This document shows, piece by piece, positions 43,048 to 51,708 of a stretch of 64,000 nucleotides of DNA. The notes under the pieces were generated by a model. The model did no database searches and was not told the origin of the DNA. It was given only the letters and a program-made list of their open reading frames with translations. Made by a program: the position numbers and the translations under genes. The stretch covers positions 117,951 through 181,950 of the forward strand of contig NZ_FZOL01000013.1 of assembly GCF_900188455.1 (NCBI RefSeq), read 5' to 3'. Origin of the DNA: Pseudomonas japonica. Lineage in GTDB: Bacteria > Pseudomonadota > Gammaproteobacteria > Pseudomonadales > Pseudomonadaceae. Each line of letters opens with the position of its first letter. Within the stretch, counting starts at the first letter, position 1.

Positions 43048-43188
43048 CGAACGGTTCCTTCCGGAAGTGCTGCGCAGGTCGGCAGCTGACATTCTTTTTA
43101 GAAGGTATCGGACCGTTGATTTTTTGCGTAAGAAGAATTGGTGATATCAAATTGCCCGGTGATTGCGACAGCACAATCACCATCGGGC

Positions 43189-43653
43189 TCATCGAACAGT
43201 GAATCGTTTCTCCGCGAGCAGCCGGTCGCCCTGGAACACCATGAAATGCCACTCGCCCGGCACGGCTTCGTGATGCTCGGTGAATTCATAGGCCATGACG
43301 TCCTGCGGCGCGCCGGGAACCAGCTTCTGCACCACTTCGAACTTGTCGTGGCGCTTGCCGTCCGGGGTGACGATGCCCGGGGTCAGGTACAGCAGGGTCA
43401 GCGGGGTATCGTCGGCGGTCTTGCCCTCGAGGCGGTAACGGATGCCGAACTTGCTGCCCAGCTTGGCCGGCACCACGTCGGTGGCGTCGATATTCTGGCT
43501 GTTCATGGTGATCACCCGCTCACCGGGCTGGGGATTCTTGAGGTTGGTCTCGAACACACCATATTCCACCGGTCCCTGCACGCGCACCTCGGCATGAGCC
43601 AGGCCAGCGATGCACATCAGCCCGACCAGGGCGCTAAAACGGCTAGTCAACAT
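43189..43653 (-). CDS. DUF3859 periplasmic protein
   Basis: The 154-aa protein starts at MLTSRFSALVG and has a signal peptide cut after AGLAHA. The mature part, EVRVQGPVEYGVFET followed by LGSKFGIRYRLEG and HHEAVPGEWHFMVFQGDRLL, has the all-beta pattern of DUF3859. Function is unknown. It stands alone, with 141 bp to the chemoreceptor start and 231 bp to the pirin gene. Confidence 0.85.
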   Translation of the reverse strand: MLTSRFSALVGLMCIAGLAHAEVRVQGPVEYGVFETNLKNPQPGERVITMNSQNIDATDVVPAKLGSKFGIRYRLEGKTADDTPLTLLYLTPGIVTPDGKRHDKFEVVQKLVPGAPQDVMAYEFTEHHEAVPGEWHFMVFQGDRLLAEKRFTVR

Positions 43654-43884
43654 ACTGCGCTTCCTCTGTTGTGGATCGCGGCAGACTATGACTCCGGCAT
43701 GACAGGCTGATGACAATCCCGCTCAACGCGGCTTCGGCAGCACCGCGAGGCAGTTTTCCCAGGCCGCGGCGAGATAGAGATCGGTGGCGCTGTACCAGCA
43801 GGCATCGTTCGGACAGGGTAGACCGCGCGCCGCCCATCCCGGTTCGCTATGCTAGGCCGACGTCGTCCTTGCTGGAGCCCACCC

Positions 43885-44745
43885 ATGACCCTGCCCCTGG
43901 TAATCCGCCCGCGCGCCGAATCGGTCGAGGGCCAGCCGATCCTGCGCCCACTGCCCTCGGCGAAATGCCGCAGTGTCGGGCCCTTCGTGTTCTTCGACCA
44001 TATGCTGGAAACGGACTACGCCGCCGGCCATGGCATGGATATCCGCCAGCATCCGCACATCGGCCTGTCCACCCTGACCTACCTGTTCGAAGGCGAGTTG
44101 CTGCACAAGGACAGTCTCGGTTCGGAGCAGCGGGTCGGGCCGGGAGAAGTGAGCTGGATGACCGCGGGAGCGGCGGTGGCGCATGTCGAGCGCACGCCGG
44201 CAGACCTGCTCCAGCGCGGCTCACGGTTGCATGGCCTGCAGGTGTGGCTGGCGTCGCCCAAGGAACACGAACAGGGCGTCGGGCACTACAGCCATCACAG
44301 CGCCACCAGCCTGCCGCTGAGCGACGCGCTGGGGGTGCGGATCCGCATGATCGCCGGCAGCGGATTCTGCCTGGAATCGCCGGTACCGGTGCTCTCCCCG
44401 ACCCTGTATGCCGAGGTGTTCATGGAAACGGCGACGACCCTGTGCGTGCCGACCGAGCATCGGGAGCGGGCGGTGTATGTGCTGTCCGGCGAGGTTCGCC
44501 TGGATGACGAGTTGCTGGAGCCGCAGACCCTGGTGGTTCTGGCGGAAGGCGAGGCCTTCAGCCTGCATGCCGAAGGCGAGAGCCACCTGGTGATCTTCGG
44601 CGGCGCGCCGCTGGATGGACCGCGGCGGATGAACTGGAATTTCGTGGCGAGCGATCCCGCCTTGATCGAGAAAGCCCGGGAAAGATGGGCGGCCGGGGAT
44701 TGGCCGGTGGTTGCGGGGGAAACCGGGAGGATCGAGTTGCCCTGA
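43885..44745 (+). CDS. Pirin family protein
   Basis: The 286-aa bicupin starts at MTLPLVIRPR. The N-terminal cupin has GPFVFFDHM, DIRQHPHIGLSTLTYLFEGE and SWMTAGAAVAHVER, carrying the His and Glu residues that bind metal in pirins. A second cupin-like half follows. Bacterial pirins have been linked to quercetin oxidation and to metabolic control, but the role here is open. Single gene, convergent with the hydrolase gene. Confidence 0.92.
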   Translation: MTLPLVIRPRAESVEGQPILRPLPSAKCRSVGPFVFFDHMLETDYAAGHGMDIRQHPHIGLSTLTYLFEGELLHKDSLGSEQRVGPGEVSWMTAGAAVAHVERTPADLLQRGSRLHGLQVWLASPKEHEQGVGHYSHHSATSLPLSDALGVRIRMIAGSGFCLESPVPVLSPTLYAEVFMETATTLCVPTEHRERAVYVLSGEVRLDDELLEPQTLVVLAEGEAFSLHAEGESHLVIFGGAPLDGPRRMNWNFVASDPALIEKARERWAAGDWPVVAGETGRIELP

Positions 44746-44755
44746 AGTCAGCCGT

Positions 44756-44824
44756 CGCGGGCAACGCCCGCTCCCACAACGGATCGGCGGACACCGGACA
44801 TTGTGGGAGCGGGCGTTGCCCGCG
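44756..44824. repeat. REP-type palindrome pair
   Basis: Two inverted arms of 24 bases (44756-44779 and 44801-44824, containing GGGCAACGCCCGCTCCCACA and its complement) flank a 21-base loop. Length, GC content and the TGTGGGAGCGGGC core are those of Pseudomonas REP doublets. It sits between convergent genes and may also end transcription from both sides. Confidence 0.85.
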
Positions 44825-44833
44825 ATGAGGCCC

Positions 44834-45559
44834 TCAAGCCTTGAACACTTCTTCCAGCAGATTGTGCATCGCCGTAAACGCCCGCTTGGCGGTCCGCGCG
44901 TCGTACATCATCTTGCCCGGCACGTTCGCCCCCGGATCGGTGAACGAGTGCACCGCACCGCCATAGCTGGTCAGTTGCCAATCCACCCCGGCAGCATTCA
45001 TCTCGACCTCGAACGCCGGCAGCTGCTCCTTCGGCACCAGCGGATCGGCAGCGCCATGCAGCACCAGCACCGAGCCCTTGATCTTCTTCGCGTCCGCCGG
45101 ATTCGGCGTATCCAGCGTACCGTGGAACGACACCGCGGCCTGCAGCGGCGCGCCATCGCGGGCCAGCTCCAGGGCACAGCAACCGCCGAAGCAGAAACCG
45201 AACGCCGCCAGCTTGCCCGGGGTCAGGACGGCCTTCGACTGCCCCAGCAACTGGGCCAGCGCCGCCTGCATGCGCTTGCGCAGCTCGGCACGGTCGTTCT
45301 TCAGCGGCATCATCGCCGCACCGGCTTCCTCGGCATTCTGCGGACGCAGCGATTGACCGTAGAGGTCGGCGATCAACACCACGTAACCCTGCTCGGCCAC
45401 CGCACGGGCAATGCGCTCGGCGCCCTCGGTGACTCCCATCCAGTTCGGTGCCATGAGCAGCGCCGGCTGCTGCGTTGCACCGTGGGTGTACAACAGGCGG
45501 CTTTCATAGGCCTTGCCGCCGAGGTGATAGACCAGCGATTCGATTGTCACCTTGCTCAT
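44834..45559 (-). CDS. Dienelactone hydrolase family protein
   Basis: The 241-aa alpha/beta hydrolase has nucleophile Cys123 in AAFGFCFGGCCAL, Asp172 in LVLHGAADPLVP, and His204 in SYGGAVHSFTDPG. This is the Cys-Asp-His triad of dienelactone hydrolases. No catechol pathway genes are near, so the natural substrate is unknown. Start MSKVTIES with AAGGAGA upstream. Confidence 0.93.
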   Translation of the reverse strand: MSKVTIESLVYHLGGKAYESRLLYTHGATQQPALLMAPNWMGVTEGAERIARAVAEQGYVVLIADLYGQSLRPQNAEEAGAAMMPLKNDRAELRKRMQAALAQLLGQSKAVLTPGKLAAFGFCFGGCCALELARDGAPLQAAVSFHGTLDTPNPADAKKIKGSVLVLHGAADPLVPKEQLPAFEVEMNAAGVDWQLTSYGGAVHSFTDPGANVPGKMMYDARTAKRAFTAMHNLLEEVFKA

Positions 45560-45579
45560 CGGATTCTCCTTGGACCCTG

Positions 45580-45608
45580 AAAAAAAAAGCCCGCCGAGGC
45601 GGGCTTTT
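45580..45608 (-). terminator. Terminator of htpG
   Basis: On the minus strand AAGCCCGCC-TCG-GGCGGGCTT is followed by a run of about nine T. It begins 12 bases after the htpG stop codon and before the hydrolase start. Confidence 0.92.
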
Positions 45609-45619
45609 CGTGCATCAGA

Positions 45620-47524
45620 TCAGACTGCCAGTTCGACCAGCAGCTTGTTCAGCCGGCGCACATAGGCAGCCGGGTCCTTCAGGCTGTCGCCGGCGGCCAG
45701 GGCCGCCTGGTCGAAGAGGATGTGCGAGAAGTCGGCGAAACGGTCTTCGCTCTGCTCGTTGTCCAGCTTCTCGATCAGCGGGTGGCTCGGGTTGAATTCG
45801 AAGATCGGCTTGGAGTCCGGCACCTTCTGCCCGCTGGCTTCGAGGATCTGGCGCATCTGCAGGCCGAGGTCCTGTTCGCCGATGGCGAGGATCGCCGGCG
45901 AATCGGTCAGGCGGTGCGACACGCGCACTTCGCTGACGCTGTCGCCCAGCGCGGCCTTGAGGCGCTCGACCAGGCCTTCCTTGTCCTTGGCGATCTCTTC
46001 CTGGGCCTTCTTGTCCTCTTCCGAGTCCAGCTTGCCCAGGTCCAGGTCGCCACGGGCGACGTCGACGAAGCTCTTGCCGTCGAATTCGTTGAGGTAGCTC
46101 ATCAGCCACTCGTCGATACGGTCGGTCAGCAGCAGCACTTCGATGCCTTTCTTGCGGAAGACCTCCAGGTGCGGGCTGTTCTTGACCTGCGCATAGGACT
46201 CGCCGGTAAGGAAGTAGATCTTGTCCTGACCTTCCTTGGCGCGGGCCAGGTAGTCGGCCAGGGCCACGCTCTGCTCGCCGCCCTCTTCATGGGTCGAGGC
46301 GAAGCGCAGCAGGCCGGCGATCTTCTCCTTGTTGGCGAAGTCTTCCGCCGGGCCTTCCTTGAGCACCTGGCCGAAGTTCTTCCAGAACGCCTTGTACTGC
46401 TCGGGTTCGTTCTTCGCCAGTTTTTCCAGCATGTCCAGCACGCGCTTGGTCAGCGCCGACTTCATCGAATCGATGATCGGGTCTTTCTGCAGGATCTCGC
46501 GGGAGACGTTCAGCGACAGGTCGTTGGAATCGACCACACCCTTGATGAAGCGCAGGTACAGCGGCAGGAACGACTCGGCCTGGTCCATGATGAACACGCG
46601 CTGCACGTACAGCTTCAGGCCGCGTGGCGCTTCACGCTGGTACAGGTCGAACGGCGCGCGGGCCGGGACGTACAGCAGCGAGTTGTACTCGAGCTTGCCC
46701 TCGACCTTGTTGTGGCTCCAGGCCAGCGGGTTCTCGAAATCGTGACCGATGTGCTTGTAGAACTCCTGGTATTCCTCGTCCTTGATCTCGGTACGCGGAC
46801 GGGTCCAGAGGGCGCTGGCGCGGTTGACGGTTTCCCATTCCTCGGCCGGCTTGTCCTCGCCTTCGGCGGCTTCTGCCTGCTTGGGCAGCTCGATCGGCAG
46901 GGCGATGTGGTCGGAGTACTTCTTGACGATATTGCGCAGGCGCCAGCCGTCGGCGAACTCTTCCTCGCCCTTCTTCAAGTGCAGAACGATGCGGGTACCA
47001 CGCTCGGCCTTGTCGACGGTGGCGACTTCGAAGTCGCCCTCGCCTTTCGACGACCAATGCACGCCTTCAGCGGCCGGCTGGCCAGCACGGCGGCTGAACA
47101 CATCGACCTGGTCGGCGACGATGAACGCGGAGTAGAAGCCCACACCGAACTGACCGATCAGGTGCGAGTCCTTCTTCTGGTCGCCGGTGAGGTTCTTCAT
47201 GAAGTCGGCGGTGCCGGACTTGGCGATGGTGCCGAGGTGCGCGATGACTTCATCGCGGCTCATGCCGATGCCGTTGTCTTCGAGGGTGACGGTGTTGGCG
47301 TCCTTGTCGAAGCTGACGCGGATCTTCAGCTCGGCACCGCCTTCGAGCAGTTCGGGCTTGGCCAGCGCTTCGAAGCGCAGCTTGTCCACGGCGTCGGAGG
47401 CGTTGGAAATCAGCTCGCGGAGAAAGATCTCCTTGTTCGAGTACAGCGAATGGATCATGAGATGCAGCAGTTGCTTCACCTCGGTCTGGAAGCCCAGGGT
47501 TTGTTTTTGAGTCTCCACACTCAT
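45620..47524 (-). CDS. htpG: Molecular chaperone HtpG (Hsp90)
   Basis: The 634-aa cytosolic Hsp90 starts at MSVETQKQT. The N-terminal GHKL ATPase has FLRELISNASDAVDKLR, DNGIGMSRDEV and GQFGVGFYSAFIVAD. The middle domain has YVQRVFIMDQAESFLPLYLR and DLSLNVSREILQ. The C-terminal dimer domain is of normal length, with no MEEVD-like tail, as in bacteria. A sigma-32 promoter lies about 90 bp upstream. Confidence 0.98.
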   Translation of the reverse strand: MSVETQKQTLGFQTEVKQLLHLMIHSLYSNKEIFLRELISNASDAVDKLRFEALAKPELLEGGAELKIRVSFDKDANTVTLEDNGIGMSRDEVIAHLGTIAKSGTADFMKNLTGDQKKDSHLIGQFGVGFYSAFIVADQVDVFSRRAGQPAAEGVHWSSKGEGDFEVATVDKAERGTRIVLHLKKGEEEFADGWRLRNIVKKYSDHIALPIELPKQAEAAEGEDKPAEEWETVNRASALWTRPRTEIKDEEYQEFYKHIGHDFENPLAWSHNKVEGKLEYNSLLYVPARAPFDLYQREAPRGLKLYVQRVFIMDQAESFLPLYLRFIKGVVDSNDLSLNVSREILQKDPIIDSMKSALTKRVLDMLEKLAKNEPEQYKAFWKNFGQVLKEGPAEDFANKEKIAGLLRFASTHEEGGEQSVALADYLARAKEGQDKIYFLTGESYAQVKNSPHLEVFRKKGIEVLLLTDRIDEWLMSYLNEFDGKSFVDVARGDLDLGKLDSEEDKKAQEEIAKDKEGLVERLKAALGDSVSEVRVSHRLTDSPAILAIGEQDLGLQMRQILEASGQKVPDSKPIFEFNPSHPLIEKLDNEQSEDRFADFSHILFDQAALAAGDSLKDPAAYVRRLNKLLVELAV

Positions 47525-47616
47525 GGTCTTCAAAACTCCGATCTGATGGCATTGGTCGCGCTGGCAGGCGAGCCTTCCGGGCCACACCTCGCCAGTCGCA
47601 GCGGGATGAACAGCAG

Positions 47617-47642
47617 ATGGGGACGTGGCTGGCTATTTCAAG
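47617..47642 (-). promoter_or_regulatory. Sigma-32 heat-shock promoter of htpG
   Basis: On the minus strand CTTGAAA (47642-47636), a 13-base spacer, then CCCCATCT matches the heat-shock consensus CTTGAAA-N11-16-CCCCATnT. It overlaps the last codons and stop of the thioesterase gene upstream, giving a 5' leader of roughly 85 bases. Confidence 0.9.
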
Positions 47643-48094
47643 GGCGCCCCCGGCTCTTTGATCTTGAAATGCGCGCGAGCGGTGGCGATGGGCTCGCCGG
47701 CATCGCCCTGCCAGGCGGTGATCGCCACGTTGGTCACGCGGCGCCCCTGACGCCATAACTGGCAACGCGCGTAGGTGTCACGGAAGTGCCCGGCGCGCAG
47801 GTAGTCGATGGAGAAGTCGATGATCTTCGGAATGCTCGCGCTTTCGCTGAAGATCAGCAGGTACAACGCGGCCGCCAGTTCCATGAACCCGGCGATCACC
47901 CCGCCGTGGATCGCCGGCAGCAAGGGATTGCCGATATTGTCCGGGTTGGCCGGCAGGCGAAACAGCAGGTCGTCGCCGTCGCGGCTGCATTCGATGCCGA
48001 TGAGGCCGGCGTAGGGGATCAGTTGCAGCAAGGCAGAGTAATCGCCGCGACTGTGCGCCTCGCGCAGTTGCTGGTGGATGTCGTCCGGGATCAT
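47633..48094 (-). CDS. Hotdog-fold thioesterase, second of a coupled pair
   Basis: The 153-aa protein starts at MIPDDIHQQ, whose ATG overlaps the previous stop by 4 bases. The hotdog/PaaI signature is LLPAIHGGVIAGFMELAA, where GN.L...HGG is the usual acyl-CoA thioesterase motif. The later strand is RVTNVAITAWQ. It probably hydrolyses an acyl- or aryl-CoA. The substrate is unknown. Confidence 0.88.
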   Translation of the reverse strand: MIPDDIHQQLREAHSRGDYSALLQLIPYAGLIGIECSRDGDDLLFRLPANPDNIGNPLLPAIHGGVIAGFMELAAALYLLIFSESASIPKIIDFSIDYLRAGHFRDTYARCQLWRQGRRVTNVAITAWQGDAGEPIATARAHFKIKEPGAPLK

Positions 48095-48567
48095 TGCTCC
48101 TCTCCCTTGAGCTTGCGGGCGAAATTGATGCCGCCCTTGATGTCCTTGCCCAGGCGCATATAGGTGCCCACCACCTGGGCGATGGGTTGTGCCGGATCGT
48201 CCTGGTAGGCGGTCCCGCGGATGAAGATCACATCGCGGCTGACCCGGTAGCAGTGGGCATGACCGAACACGTCCTGGTCGGCGAGCCCGGGGCTCATGTA
48301 GTCGATCCGCAGATCCAGGGTCGGACAGACCTCGAACTCCGGCAGCGCACACAGCGTGGCCATGCCCAGCGCGGTGTCCATCAGGGTGGTGATCGCACCG
48401 CCGTGAATGGCTCCAGTCTGCGGGTTGCCGACGATCGATGGCGAATAAGGCAAGCGCAGGACAATACCGTCCTGGTCCACGGAATGAACTTGCATGTTCA
48501 ATTTCTGGCAATGACGCAATGCGCCAAGGAAGCGCCTGGCCCGTTCCAGCAGCGACGAATCATTCAT
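48091..48567 (-). CDS. Hotdog-fold thioesterase, first of a coupled pair
   Basis: The 158-aa PaaI-type protein has the motif IVGNPQTGAIHGGAITTLMD followed by TLDLRIDYMSPG. The start is uncertain: MNDSSLL at 48567 is taken, but ATG at 48585 (MEKSTR) is also possible, since both have only modest ribosome sites. It overlaps the next thioesterase gene by 4 bases, so the two are translated together and could form a mixed oligomer. Confidence 0.88.
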   Translation of the reverse strand: MNDSSLLERARRFLGALRHCQKLNMQVHSVDQDGIVLRLPYSPSIVGNPQTGAIHGGAITTLMDTALGMATLCALPEFEVCPTLDLRIDYMSPGLADQDVFGHAHCYRVSRDVIFIRGTAYQDDPAQPIAQVVGTYMRLGKDIKGGINFARKLKGEEQ

Positions 48568-48724
48568 TCGCGTAGATTTCTCCATAATTGTGAAGACCTG
48601 CACAAGCCAAGAAAAAAGTCTATATGGATCCGTAACTTATATATGTGTATCGTGCGCGGAACTTAAACCACCAGGGACAACTCAAACGGTTTAAGTAATG
48701 TTATTCCACAAGGAGAAACACCCC

Positions 48725-49018
48725 ATGCGTAAACCTTTTGCTTATGCCGTCATGCTCGCCGCCGCTCTGGGCCTCGCCGCTTGCGACAAAGCCAGCGAAG
48801 ACAAGGCTCAGGACGCTCAAAAACATGCCGAGCAAGCCCAGCAGAAGATGGACGAAGCTCAGGATAAAGTGAACGAGGCCGCGAAAGAAAACGCCGAAGC
48901 CGCCAAAGACTCCGCCGAAGCTGAACAAAAAGCCGCTGAAGAAGCAGCTCCTGCTGCTCCGGCCCCAGAAGCCGCACCGGCTGCGCCAGCCGCTCCGGCC
49001 GAGCCCGCCAAGCAGTAA
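48725..49018 (+). CDS. Small Ala/Glu-rich lipoprotein
   Basis: The 97-aa product starts at MRKPFAYAV, with AAGGAGA upstream. The lipobox is GLAAC, cut at Cys20. The mature part is one long coiled coil rich in Ala, Glu, Lys and Gln (KAQDAQKHAEQAQQKMDEAQ) and ends in an Ala/Pro tail (APAPEAAPAAPAAPAEP). This plan resembles small envelope lipoproteins that link or space the outer membrane. Its AT-richer upstream region and strong terminator suggest high expression. The role is not known. Confidence 0.85.
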   Translation: MRKPFAYAVMLAAALGLAACDKASEDKAQDAQKHAEQAQQKMDEAQDKVNEAAKENAEAAKDSAEAEQKAAEEAAPAAPAPEAAPAAPAAPAEPAKQ

Positions 49019-49034
49019 TTACTGCTGGAATAAG

Positions 49035-49063
49035 AAAACCCGACTTCGGTCGGGTTTTTTTAT
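49035..49063 (+). terminator. Terminator of the small lipoprotein gene
   Basis: AAAACCCGAC-TTCG-GTCGGGTTTTTTT is a stable UUCG-type tetraloop hairpin with a seven-T run, 16 bases after the stop codon. Confidence 0.95.
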
Positions 49064-49090
49064 TTATACGAGAACACTTCCGCGCAGCAG

Positions 49091-49831
49091 TTATGTTTGC
49101 GCCTCTTTGCCCGGCTCGGCCACCACCGCCTCTGTCGGGGTATAGACCATCACATCGAGAACGTCGGAATGGAACTCCCGACGGTAGAGAATCAACACGA
49201 CCCCCGCACTCATCCCCATGAACGCCCAGGGGCTGATGAACCAGCTCAGCAAGGCCATGCCGAAGTAATAAGAGCGCAGACCGAAGTTGAACTGGTTGGC
49301 CGCCAGTGAAATTACCCGCGCCGCCCGCGAAGCGAAGGCCTTGCGCTCCAGTTCGCTGACCTGCCGCTCACCGATCATCGGCGCCGACCCCACCAGCACC
49401 GCGGCGAAGTTGTATTGGCGCATGCACCAGCTGAACGTGAAGAAGGCATAGACGAAGACGATTGCCAGGCACAACAGCTTGATTTCCGACATGCTCTGCG
49501 AGGTCTGCTGCACCAGCGGCAGGTCGGCCAGCAACGACAGGGCGCGGTCCGAGGCGCCAAGGACCGTCAGGATGCCGGCGAGGATGATCAGGGTGCTGGA
49601 GGCGAAGAACGACGCGTTGCGCTCCAGGTTGCCGATCACGCTGGCGTCGGCGATACGGTTATCGCGCAGGAGCATGCGCCGCATCCAGTCTTCGCGGTAG
49701 AGGTGCATGACACTGGCCAGGCAGGCGGTGTCGCGGCCTTTCCAGGTGGCGTAACGGGTGTAGCCGCCCCAGCAGACGATGAACCACAGGGCGGCGAGCA
49801 GGTTGGTCAGGTTGTTTTCAATGAAGCTCAT
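49091..49831 (-). CDS. DUF599 membrane protein
   Basis: The 246-aa protein starts at MSFIENNLTNLLAALWF. It has about four transmembrane segments: NLLAALWFIVCWGGYTRY, STLIILAGILTVLGA, IKLLCLAIVFVYAFFTFSW and YYFGMALLSWFISPWAFMG. Conserved DUF599 parts include RQYNFAAVLVGSAP and NQFNFGLRSYYF. Function is unknown. Confidence 0.9.
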   Translation of the reverse strand: MSFIENNLTNLLAALWFIVCWGGYTRYATWKGRDTACLASVMHLYREDWMRRMLLRDNRIADASVIGNLERNASFFASSTLIILAGILTVLGASDRALSLLADLPLVQQTSQSMSEIKLLCLAIVFVYAFFTFSWCMRQYNFAAVLVGSAPMIGERQVSELERKAFASRAARVISLAANQFNFGLRSYYFGMALLSWFISPWAFMGMSAGVVLILYRREFHSDVLDVMVYTPTEAVVAEPGKEAQT

Positions 49832-49910
49832 GGACAGTCCTGGTCGGGATAGACGGCCATTCGACGCCAGACAACAGAAAAAGACACACCGCGGCCCCAG
49901 GCCGACATGA

Positions 49911-49944
49911 AAAAGCCCCGTCTCCTGGATAGAAGACGGGGCTT
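49911..49944 (-). terminator. Terminator after brnQ
   Basis: On the minus strand AAGCCCCGTCT and its complement AGACGGGGCTT (about 8-base loop) are followed by a short T-run. It lies some 60 bases past the brnQ stop. Confidence 0.85.
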
Positions 49945-50005
49945 CGCGCAATCACCTTTGGCGGACGTTCATGGCTTGTGGCCTCGTCCGCCTGCGGGCA
50001 TTACG

Positions 50006-51313
50006 TCAGGCAATCACTTCGCGCGGCTTGCCCAGCAGGCGGTCGCAGACCACCGCGACGAACAGCGTTGCCACGCACGGCACCAGCCAGGCCAGGCCCT
50101 GCTCGCTCAGCGGCAGGTGGGCCAGGGATTCCGGCATGTTGAAGCCGGCGCCCTTGAGCGCGTCGATGGTGCCGAAGATCAGCGACACGGCCATGACCGG
50201 CGCCATGATGCGGGTCTGCGAATGCCACATGCCTTTGCAGAAGCTCAGGCCGACCAGCACGATGCACGGCGGGTAGATGGCGGTGAGCACCGGTACCGAG
50301 AACATGATCAGCTTGGTCAGGCCGAGGTTCGACACCAGCAGCGAGAACCCGGCCAGCAGCACCACCAGTGCGCGGTAGGACAGCGGCAGCAGACGGCTGA
50401 AGTATTCGGCGCAGGCGCAGGTCAGGCCGACCGCGGTGACCAGGCAGGCCAAGGCGATCAGTACAGCCAGGAAGCCGCTGCCCAGGGAGCCGAAAGTGTG
50501 CTGCACGTAGGCATGCAGGACCACCGCGCCATTGGTGGCGGTAGCGGCGATGTCATGACTGCCGGCGCCCAGACGGAACAGGCTGATGTAGACCAGGGTC
50601 AGACCGACACCGGCGATCAGGCCGGCGATCACCGCGTAGCGGGTGATCAGGCGTGGCGACTCGACGCCGCGGGAGCGGATCGCGTTGACGATGACGATGC
50701 CGAACACCAGCGCCCCGAGGGTATCCATGGTCAGGTAACCCTGGATGAACCCCTGCGAGAACGGCGCGGCAACGTATGCCGGCTGCGCGTCGCCGATGGT
50801 CCCGGCCGGCAGGGCGAACGCGGCGATGCCGAGCGCGGCCAGCGCGATGATCTTCAGCGGTGCGAGGAAGCGGCCAACCGTGTCGAGCAGCTTGCCGGGG
50901 TACATGGACACCGCCAGCACCACCAGGAAGTACACCAGGCTGTAGAGGAACAGCGCCAGCGGGCTCTCGCCAGTCAGCGGCGCGACGCCTACTTCGAAGG
51001 ACACGGTCGCGGTACGCGGGGTGGCGAACAACGGACCCACCGCCAGGTACGCGGCCGCGGCCAGCAGACCGCCGGCGATCTTGCCGATCGGGCTGCTCAG
51101 TTCGTCCATGCCGCCACCGACCTTGGCCAGGGCGACCACGGTGACCACCGGCAGACCGACAGCGGTGACCAGGAAGCCGAGGGCCGCCATCCACACGTGC
51201 GGACCGGACTGCAGACCAACGATAGGCGGGAAAATGATATTGCCGGCCCCGACGAACAACGCGAACGTCATGAAGCCAAGCGCCAGGATGTCCTGGCCTT
51301 TCAAAACTTTCAT
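50006..51313 (-). CDS. brnQ: Branched-chain amino acid transport system II carrier
   Basis: The 435-aa inner-membrane carrier of the LIVCS family has about 12 hydrophobic segments. It starts with the family mark ILALGFMTFALFVGAGNIIF and PPIVGLQSGPHVW and later has MYPGKLLDTVGRFLAPLKI. It takes up Leu, Ile and Val with a cation. The ribosome site before the ATG is poor (CCTTAA), so expression may depend on the leader. A terminator follows. Confidence 0.95.
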   Translation of the reverse strand: MKVLKGQDILALGFMTFALFVGAGNIIFPPIVGLQSGPHVWMAALGFLVTAVGLPVVTVVALAKVGGGMDELSSPIGKIAGGLLAAAAYLAVGPLFATPRTATVSFEVGVAPLTGESPLALFLYSLVYFLVVLAVSMYPGKLLDTVGRFLAPLKIIALAALGIAAFALPAGTIGDAQPAYVAAPFSQGFIQGYLTMDTLGALVFGIVIVNAIRSRGVESPRLITRYAVIAGLIAGVGLTLVYISLFRLGAGSHDIAATATNGAVVLHAYVQHTFGSLGSGFLAVLIALACLVTAVGLTCACAEYFSRLLPLSYRALVVLLAGFSLLVSNLGLTKLIMFSVPVLTAIYPPCIVLVGLSFCKGMWHSQTRIMAPVMAVSLIFGTIDALKGAGFNMPESLAHLPLSEQGLAWLVPCVATLFVAVVCDRLLGKPREVIA

Positions 51314-51559
51314 TTAAGGAAATACCACACTGCGTAAATCGGAATTTAGAGAGGGATTTCCCCTTGGGTTAGGGAAATGTTTTTTCCGCCCTGATTGAGG
51401 CGGATTTTTATAGCGTGGCGCTTCCTTTTGGGCAGCGGACACGAAATGAACGCGCATGGTACTCAATTTGCCGCTCTGGCGCACGGTTTCAGGGCGGTTT
51501 GTCCGATGAGTGAACCCGAATGTCGCAAACGGTTGCGCTGCATCAAGCGACAAGCCCCC

Positions 51560-51622
51560 GTAGGAGCTGGCTTGCCTGCGAAAGACCGCACAGCGGTCCA
51601 TCGCAGGCAAGCCAGCTCCTAC
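51560..51622. repeat. REP-type palindrome pair
   Basis: GTAGGAGCTGGCTTGCCTGC and its complement form 22-base perfect inverted arms (51560-51581 and 51601-51622) around a 19-base loop. This is the common GTAGGAGC(T/G)GGCTTGCC REP class of the P. fluorescens group, of a different subtype from the pair at 44756. Confidence 0.92.
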
Positions 51623-51661
51623 AGGGATCGCGCCAGCCGCAAGAGTCCGGAATGCAGAAAC

Positions 51662-51690
51662 GAAAAAGGCCACCCGAAGGTGGCCTCTCT
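51662..51690 (-). terminator. Terminator of the sdh-suc operon
   Basis: On the minus strand AGGCCACC-TTCG-GGTGGCCT is followed by TTTTT. It begins some 20 bases after the sucD stop. Confidence 0.92.
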
Positions 51691-51708
51691 CTGCTGGTCA
51701 GCGAAGAA

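Larger units (their letters stand above)
51314..51708. other. Gap between brnQ and sucD
   Basis: This 395-bp stretch holds the brnQ promoter region on the right of brnQ, a REP doublet (51560-51622) and the terminator of the TCA operon (51662-51690). I see no convincing gene in it. Confidence 0.7.

Noticed and set aside
43723..43851. A 42-codon minus-strand reading ending CPNDACWYSATDLYLAAAWE...LPKPR that looks protein-like.
   Set aside because: It has no usable start codon and an in-frame stop just upstream, so it is at most a remnant. Too short to claim.
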